This document shows positions 5,796 to 7,161 of a DNA stretch of 7,161 nt, piece by piece (the first letter of the stretch is position 1; every line of letters starts with the position of its first letter). The DNA is from RECO01 sp050485385 (GTDB taxonomy: Bacteria; Pseudomonadota; Alphaproteobacteria; Geminicoccales; Geminicoccaceae). The position numbers and the translations under genes are program-made. The stretch is from the NCBI GenBank assembly GCA_050485385.1, contig JBJHBG010000168.1, positions 1-7,161 on the forward strand, given 5' to 3'. The notes under the pieces are model-generated. The model saw only the letters and a program-made list of their open reading frames with translations. It ran no database searches and was not told the origin of the DNA.

Positions 5796-6473
5796 TCAGC
5801 CGGCGACAGGAAGACGGACGGAACGAACGTCGGAAAGGGCGACCTCGCGGTCGCCGACGGTGAGCACCACGGTGCCGTAGCGGCTCTCCACCCCGGTCAC
5901 CGTGCCGGTGATGCTGGTGGTCGCCTGGAGTGGCCGGCCGGTCGGATCGACGGCGTCGACCCTGAGGGTGTAGGTCCCGGCGGGTACGCGGGCGCCACCG
6001 ATGCCGAGGCCATCCCATTGCAGGGTTTGCTCGCCGGGTCGGGCCTCGGCCGGGAGAACGCGGACGGGGTTGCCGTTCGGATCGAGCACGGTCACCAGTG
6101 CGGCGCCGACGCCCTGCGGCAAGGTGACGCCGAAGCGCGCGCCGCCGCTCTCACCGAGCAGCACCTGGTTGCCGAGAGCCTCGATCTCCTTGCCGAGATA
6201 GGCCGTCCCGGGCCCGAGCGTGTCGCTCGACATGAGCCCCAACATCTGCTCGAGCTTCTTGTTCATGTTCACCGCCTGCTCGACGCCCGTGAACTGGACG
6301 AGCTGCGAGGTGAACTCGGTCGCGTCCATCGGCGACAGCGGGTCCTGGTGCTTGAGCTGGGTGGTGAGGAGGATCAGGAACGCGTCGAACTGCTCGGCGA
6401 GCCCCAAGCCCTGATTCGGCGCGCGGGTCGACCCGGCGGCGGCGTTGGCATTGGCGATGGCGAGGTTGCTCAA
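5796..6473 (-). CDS. flgD: FlgD, hook assembly scaffold (hook cap) protein
   Basis: FlgD caps the growing hook so that FlgE subunits can assemble, and is later discarded. The product is 225 residues, a normal length. After a small Ala/Asn-rich leader, residues 27-66 carry the family signature: FLILLTTQLKHQDPLSPMD (32-50), then EFTSQLVQFTGVEQAVNMN. The C-terminal half (about 80-222) matches the FlgD Ig-like and Tudor-like domains, with LTVLDPNGNPVRVL-type strands, GEQTLQWDGLGIGGARVPAG and ALSDVRSVRLP. The start codon is TTG at 6471-6473, supported by GGAG 7 nt upstream; the next in-frame ATG (in LSPMD) would destroy the signature. The gene follows the fliK stop by 15 nt and precedes flgE, so the hook cap, length ruler and subunit appear to be co-transcribed. 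Confidence 0.96.
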   Translation of the reverse strand: MSNLAIANANAAAGSTRAPNQGLGLAEQFDAFLILLTTQLKHQDPLSPMDATEFTSQLVQFTGVEQAVNMNKKLEQMLGLMSSDTLGPGTAYLGKEIEALGNQVLLGESGGARFGVTLPQGVGAALVTVLDPNGNPVRVLPAEARPGEQTLQWDGLGIGGARVPAGTYTLRVDAVDPTGRPLQATTSITGTVTGVESRYGTVVLTVGDREVALSDVRSVRLPVAG

Positions 6474-6480
6474 GGGGCTA

Positions 6481-6484
6481 CTCC
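6481..6484 (-). promoter_or_regulatory. Ribosome binding site supporting the flgD TTG start
   Basis: GGAG on the minus strand, 7 nt before the TTG at 6471-6473 and 4 nt after the fliK stop codon. This good spacing supports TTG as a genuine initiation codon. Confidence 0.7.
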
Positions 6485-6488
6485 GGGG

Positions 6489-7161
6489 TCAGGCGTTGAG
6501 ATCGAGCAGACGGGAGCGGTCGAGGGGGGCGGCATCGGCGCCGCTGTTCGGCGTATCGGCGTCGGCACCCTGCTCCCCGCCGGTGCGGTCGAACGGCGTC
6601 CAGCGTCGTTGCTGCGGCGTGCCGTCCTGCTGGGTTTGCGGGTTCAGGTCGAAGCGGATGCCGTCGCGCCCGACGTCGAAGCCGGCCTGCTGGAGCGCTC
6701 GTTCGAGCTGATGACCCTGGCGGGCCAGATGCTCGAGCGCCTCCGGCCGGTCGGCGCGGACGACGACGCGGACGGCGTCGTCACCATCGAAGGCCAAGGT
6801 CACGTCCAGCCGGCCGAGCGAGGCGGGCTGGAGCTGCACGTGGATCATCGGCTGACGGCTGGCGGCGGCGCGGGCGACGTGGATCGACACCTCGTCCAAG
6901 CCGGCCGTCACTCGGAGCGGTTCCGCCTTCGGCAGCGGTGCGGGCACGACCGCCTGCTGGGCCGGGGGTGCCGGCTGCGCAGCCGGCGCGGGCGGCGGAC
7001 TTGCGGCACCGGCCGGCGTCGGCTCCGCTCCGAGCCGTTCCGCCGCGACGCCCACCACCGGCTTCGCCGTGGCGACGGGCGCCGTCACGGGCTCGGTCGG
7101 CGCGACCGACGTGATCGGTGCACCGGCGACCTCGCGAACTGCCGGCGGCGCCGGCAGTTCG
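6489..7161 (-). CDS. fliK: FliK, hook-length control protein (C-terminal part, runs off the right edge)
   Basis: FliK is exported during hook growth, measures hook length and switches export from hook to filament subunits. The frame stays open to the right edge, giving 223 visible residues. GTG at 7086-7088 is an internal Val codon or weak alternative start, not a clear beginning. Visible residues 1-80 are Pro/Ala/Val-rich and low in complexity, as in the flexible ruler region. Residues about 85-172 match the FliK C-terminal domain: VSIHVARAAASRQPMIHVQL, QPASLGRLDVTLAFDGDDAV, and ALEHLARQGHQLERALQQAG. The tail is polar (Gln, Asp, Thr) and ends DRSRLLDLNA. The typical LxPxxLGxxxV motif is present. 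Alphaproteobacterial FliK proteins are often very divergent, but this domain and the flgD neighbour make the call fairly safe. The start codon and promoter lie outside the window. Confidence 0.9.
   Translation of the reverse strand, partial: ELPAPPAVREVAGAPITSVAPTEPVTAPVATAKPVVGVAAERLGAEPTPAGAASPPPAPAAQPAPPAQQAVVPAPLPKAEPLRVTAGLDEVSIHVARAAASRQPMIHVQLQPASLGRLDVTLAFDGDDAVRVVVRADRPEALEHLARQGHQLERALQQAGFDVGRDGIRFDLNPQTQQDGTPQQRRWTPFDRTGGEQGADADTPNSGADAAPLDRSRLLDLNA

Noticed and set aside
1..7161. Mobile elements, CRISPR arrays, tRNA or rRNA genes
   Set aside because: No transposase-like protein, spaced direct repeats or RNA gene signatures were seen. The window is filled by flagellar genes with uniform composition.

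Overview
The window is a compact flagellar gene block. Every supported gene lies on the minus strand, so the biological order runs from the right edge to the left: fliK (5' end missing), flgD, flgE, sciP, fliF, fliG, fliH (flbE), fliN, flbD (only the start is visible). High GC, alphaproteobacterial features in the proteins (EYPQ rather than EHPQ in FliG, a 105-residue FliN, the SciP/DUF1153 family) and CtrA-type promoter boxes point to an alphaproteobacterium. A lineage that keeps CtrA, SciP and FlbD (Caulobacterales, Rhodospirillales or similar) fits better than a rhizobial one. The species cannot be named from this sequence. The gene order resembles, as far as I remember it, the Caulobacter crescentus fliK-flgD-flgE-sciP ... 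fliF-fliG-flbE-fliN-flbD region.

Right half (about 4376-7161): the hook module. FliK controls hook length, FlgD is the hook cap or scaffold protein and FlgE is the hook subunit. The three genes are closely spaced (14 and 31 nt gaps) and look like one transcript. flgD starts at TTG behind a clear GGAG ribosome binding site.

Centre (about 3876-4375): the regulatory part. It holds sciP, a small helix-turn-helix protein whose Caulobacter relative represses CtrA-dependent transcription, and two AT-richer gaps. The fliF-side gap carries a near-perfect CtrA box (TTAA-N7-TTAG). Next to it, where transcription should begin, is a perfect 11-bp inverted repeat enclosing smaller hairpins. The flgE-sciP gap carries a weaker CtrA-like box and an 8-bp perfect hairpin just ahead of the sciP ribosome binding site.

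Left half (1-3875): the basal body and switch operon fliF-fliG-fliH-fliN-flbD, with gaps of 4 and 3 nt, a 4-nt overlap and a 39-nt gap. FliF builds the MS ring, FliG and FliN belong to the rotor switch (C ring), FliH serves the export ATPase, and FlbD is the sigma-54-type activator that in Caulobacter turns on late genes and shuts off fliF. The likely circuit is that CtrA starts the fliF operon and probably sciP, SciP then dampens CtrA output, and FlbD made from the end of the operon feeds back on fliF. No wholly new system is visible. The most interesting part is the cis-regulatory structure around 3888-3982. The long plus-strand open frames are GC-driven shadows of the real genes.
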